From a bacterium (GTDB taxonomy: Bacteria > Bacillota_I > Bacilli_A > RF39 > UBA660): 6,430 bases of DNA. The stretch is taken from positions 1 through 6,430 of the forward strand of contig RKAN01000061.1 of NCBI GenBank assembly GCA_014845975.1, written 5' to 3'. The notes under the pieces are model-generated. The model had not been told where the DNA came from, searched no databases, and worked only from the letters and a program-made list of their open reading frames with translations. The translations under genes and the position numbers were made by a program. This document shows, one piece after another, positions 5,937 through 6,430 of the stretch (within the stretch, counting starts at the first letter, position 1; each line of letters begins with the position of its first letter).

Positions 5937-6035
5937 CACCAGTTCGGAAAATCCGAATTGGCGCTAGTATCACACTAGCCAACCCCTTTTTATTCTTTTA
6001 TGAAACTGTTCTCAGGGGGACAGTTTCTTTTTTTT
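5937..6035 (+). ncRNA. Small RNA B, divergent from recG
   Basis: Predicted 99-nt RNA. Stem-loop 1 is long: CCAGTTCGGA (5939-5948) pairs with TCCGAATTGG (5952-5961) with one G-U pair, and GC/GC extends it across a mismatch. Stem-loop 2 is GCTAGT/ACTAGC (5963-5968, 5974-5979). A single-stranded pyrimidine linker follows (CCCCTTTT at 5983-5990), then the terminator, whose 10-nt loop contains TCAGGGGG. No ribosome binding site precedes the one ATG inside it (6000), so it is unlikely to be a coding leader. Exposed CCCC runs are typical of Gram-positive regulatory RNAs such as RsaE/RoxS that bind Shine-Dalgarno sequences; that comparison is by motif only. No known family is recognised. Confidence 0.6.
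6002..6035 (+). terminator. Intrinsic terminator of RNA B
   Basis: A perfect 8-bp stem, GAAACTGT (6002-6009) with ACAGTTTC (6020-6027), is followed directly by eight T residues (6028-6035). The G-rich loop is complementary to the linker of RNA A. Confidence 0.88.
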
Positions 6036-6037
6036 AC

Positions 6038-6065
6038 AAAAAAAAATGATAATAAATATCATTTT
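6038..6065 (-). terminator. Intrinsic terminator of RNA C
   Basis: On the minus strand AATGATA (6063-6057) pairs with TATCATT (6051-6045), extendable by two A-T pairs, and the sequence ends in a run of nine T residues (6046-6038). The stem is A/T-rich but the T-tract is long. Confidence 0.7.
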
Positions 6066-6136
6066 CCCCTTTTGATTTCTATTAGAAATCTATTCTTTCA
6101 TGTCTGTTCCCAGATATGTAAGTATATGTTACTTAC
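6038..6136 (-). ncRNA. Small RNA C, convergent with RNA B
   Basis: Predicted 99-nt RNA whose predicted start (G6136) is the first base of stem-loop 1, GTAAGTA/TACTTAC (6136-6130, 6124-6118). Stem-loop 2 is TCTG/CAGA (6114-6103) closed by a GNRA-type GGAA loop. Stem-loop 3 is a perfect 7-bp stem GATTTCT/AGAAATC (6090-6074) with a 3-nt loop. A purine linker AAAAGGGG (6073-6066) follows, then an A/U-rich terminator. It runs tail to tail with RNA B, with 2 nt between their T-tracts. There is no open frame beyond a 3-codon ATG. No family is recognised. The linker is complementary to the CCCCTTTT linker of RNA B. Confidence 0.55.
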
Positions 6137-6142
6137 AATTTG

Positions 6143-6151
6143 AGTATAACA
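6143..6151 (-). promoter_or_regulatory. Extended -10 promoter for RNA C
   Basis: TGTTATACT on the minus strand (6151-6143) is an extended -10 element (TG, one base, TATACT). No good -35 is present at 17-18 bp. The TTGACA at 6184-6179 is about 30 bp away, too far to pair with it. Confidence 0.5.
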
Positions 6152-6185
6152 TAACTTTTTTTGATTTTTATCTATTTATGTCAAA

Positions 6186-6216
6186 AACTTGTACTCTTTA
6201 CACAAGTTTACAAGTT
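6186..6216. repeat. Inverted repeat AACTTGTA/TACAAGTT
   Basis: An 8-bp dyad pairs 6186-6193 with 6209-6216. A further CAAGTT at 6203-6208 makes a third half-site. On the minus strand it follows RNA D's T-tract and is itself followed by a few T residues, so it could be a back-up terminator for RNA D. It could also be an operator upstream of RNA C. Confidence 0.4.
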
Positions 6217-6323
6217 AAAAAAAATAATCCATTTTAATAGGTGTTTATGTATGGGAGGATAAGGATAGGTTTGCTTGAACTTGTTTCAACCAATCTCTTG
6301 AATTCAAAATTCAAGAGGACTCC
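6217..6323 (-). ncRNA. Candidate small RNA D with anti-Shine-Dalgarno-like segment
   Basis: Predicted RNA of about 107 nt. It starts near G6323 and soon forms a perfect 10-bp hairpin (CTCTTGAATT at 6317-6308 with AATTCAAGAG at 6304-6295, 3-nt loop). A weaker GGTT/AACC stem follows. A long pyrimidine-rich segment then includes TCCTCCC (6259-6253), the complement of a strong ribosome binding site. The transcript would end at eight T residues (6224-6217) after a weak stem. The promoter has an extended -10. Because the terminator stem is poor and the plus strand has a competing 29-codon frame, this is the least certain of the RNA candidates. Confidence 0.35.
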
Positions 6324-6329
6324 TAATCC

Positions 6330-6358
6330 ATTCTAGCACAAATCTTAAGAGGTTGAAA
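6330..6358 (-). promoter_or_regulatory. Extended -10 promoter for RNA D
   Basis: TGCTAGAAT on the minus strand (6338-6330) is an extended -10 element very like that of recG (TGCTAGTAT). The -35 position at 17 bp is TTTCAA, matching only half the consensus. Confidence 0.4.
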
Positions 6359-6430
6359 TATAGAAGGACTCTCCTTCTGCACGCCCGTGCCTGGAACGCA
6401 CAAAAATGTGCAAAAGAAAGAAAAGAAAAA
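6359..6430. other. Structured non-coding segment at the window edge
   Basis: AGAAGGA/TCCTTCT (6362-6378) forms a perfect 7-bp hairpin. GCAC or GTGC then occurs four times in alternation at 6379, 6387, 6398 and 6408, so segments 1-2, 2-3 and 3-4 can each pair. The last pair extends to GCACA/TGTGC. A purine-rich tail (6412-6430) runs off the window. This may be part of a leader or another RNA gene; strand and product cannot be decided here. Confidence 0.35.

Noticed and set aside
5788..5982. 64-codon minus-strand frame overlapping the recG start
   Set aside because: It starts with TTG inside the RNA B hairpins, has no properly spaced ribosome binding site, and covers the recG promoter. Its Lys/Ile-rich composition is what A/T-rich spacer would give.
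6247..6336. 29-codon plus-strand frame starting MYGRIRIG
   Set aside because: AGGTG is only 3 nt before the ATG, a poor spacing, and the frame runs through a perfect 10-bp hairpin. The minus-strand RNA reading explains the region somewhat better, though not decisively.
6379..6405. T-box-like TGGAAC near 6392
   Set aside because: The T-box bulge needs TGGNACC and a specifier stem with downstream antiterminator and terminator; the final bases differ and no such leader is visible.
3681..6430. tRNA, RNase P RNA, tmRNA, 6S or SRP RNA in the non-coding parts
   Set aside because: I looked for the T-loop GGTTCGA and for the conserved core motifs of these RNAs that I know and found none. The small RNA candidates do not match these families by eye.
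1..6430. CRISPR array or insertion sequence
   Set aside because: No regularly spaced direct repeats with unique spacers and no transposase gene. The only recombinase is the tyrosine integrase.

Overview
The window is AT-rich DNA from a low-GC Gram-positive bacterium. The genes have AAAGGAG-type ribosome binding sites and TAA stops, the promoters are sigma-A-like, and a bacilli/clostridia-type RecG is present. The exact lineage cannot be fixed from this sequence; an uncultured gut Bacillota or Mollicutes-related lineage would fit.

Left part (1 to about 3680): one end of an integrative element, most like a small phage satellite or phage-inducible island, though a prophage or ICE remnant is possible. 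A minus-strand operon encodes a small HTH-like protein (1692-1961), a Cro/C1-type HTH protein (1375-1689), a 41-aa protein not seen in longer-ORF scans (1263-1388) and a primase-less SF3 replicative helicase (110-1246). The gene junctions overlap or are tight. GAGGC-type repeats around an AT-rich core lie just downstream of the helicase (1-109) and are a candidate replication origin. A roughly 400-bp divergent control region, rich in inverted repeats, separates the operon from a plus-strand Tn916/phage-type tyrosine integrase (2376-3608). The integrase points at the presumed chromosome junction.

Right part (about 3681-6430): chromosomal recG on the minus strand (3816-5801), surrounded by what look like several stand-alone small RNA genes. 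Three are about 99 nt each by the boundaries read here: RNA A (3681-3779, minus), RNA B (5937-6035, plus) and RNA C (6038-6136, minus). Each has a recognisable promoter whose predicted start falls at the first hairpin, two or three stem-loops, a single-stranded C- or G-rich linker, and an intrinsic terminator. A fourth, weaker candidate, RNA D (6217-6323, minus), has a C-rich anti-Shine-Dalgarno-like segment. Part of a further structured region reaches the right edge.

Taken together: the integrase and its HTH partners would control integration, excision and replication of the element, with the helicase acting on the candidate origin. The element appears to abut the 3' end of RNA A, which may be its attachment site. 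A and B have perfect 8-nt complementarity between exposed segments, as do B and C, so the RNAs around recG might regulate one another. This is inference from sequence; no expression data are available.
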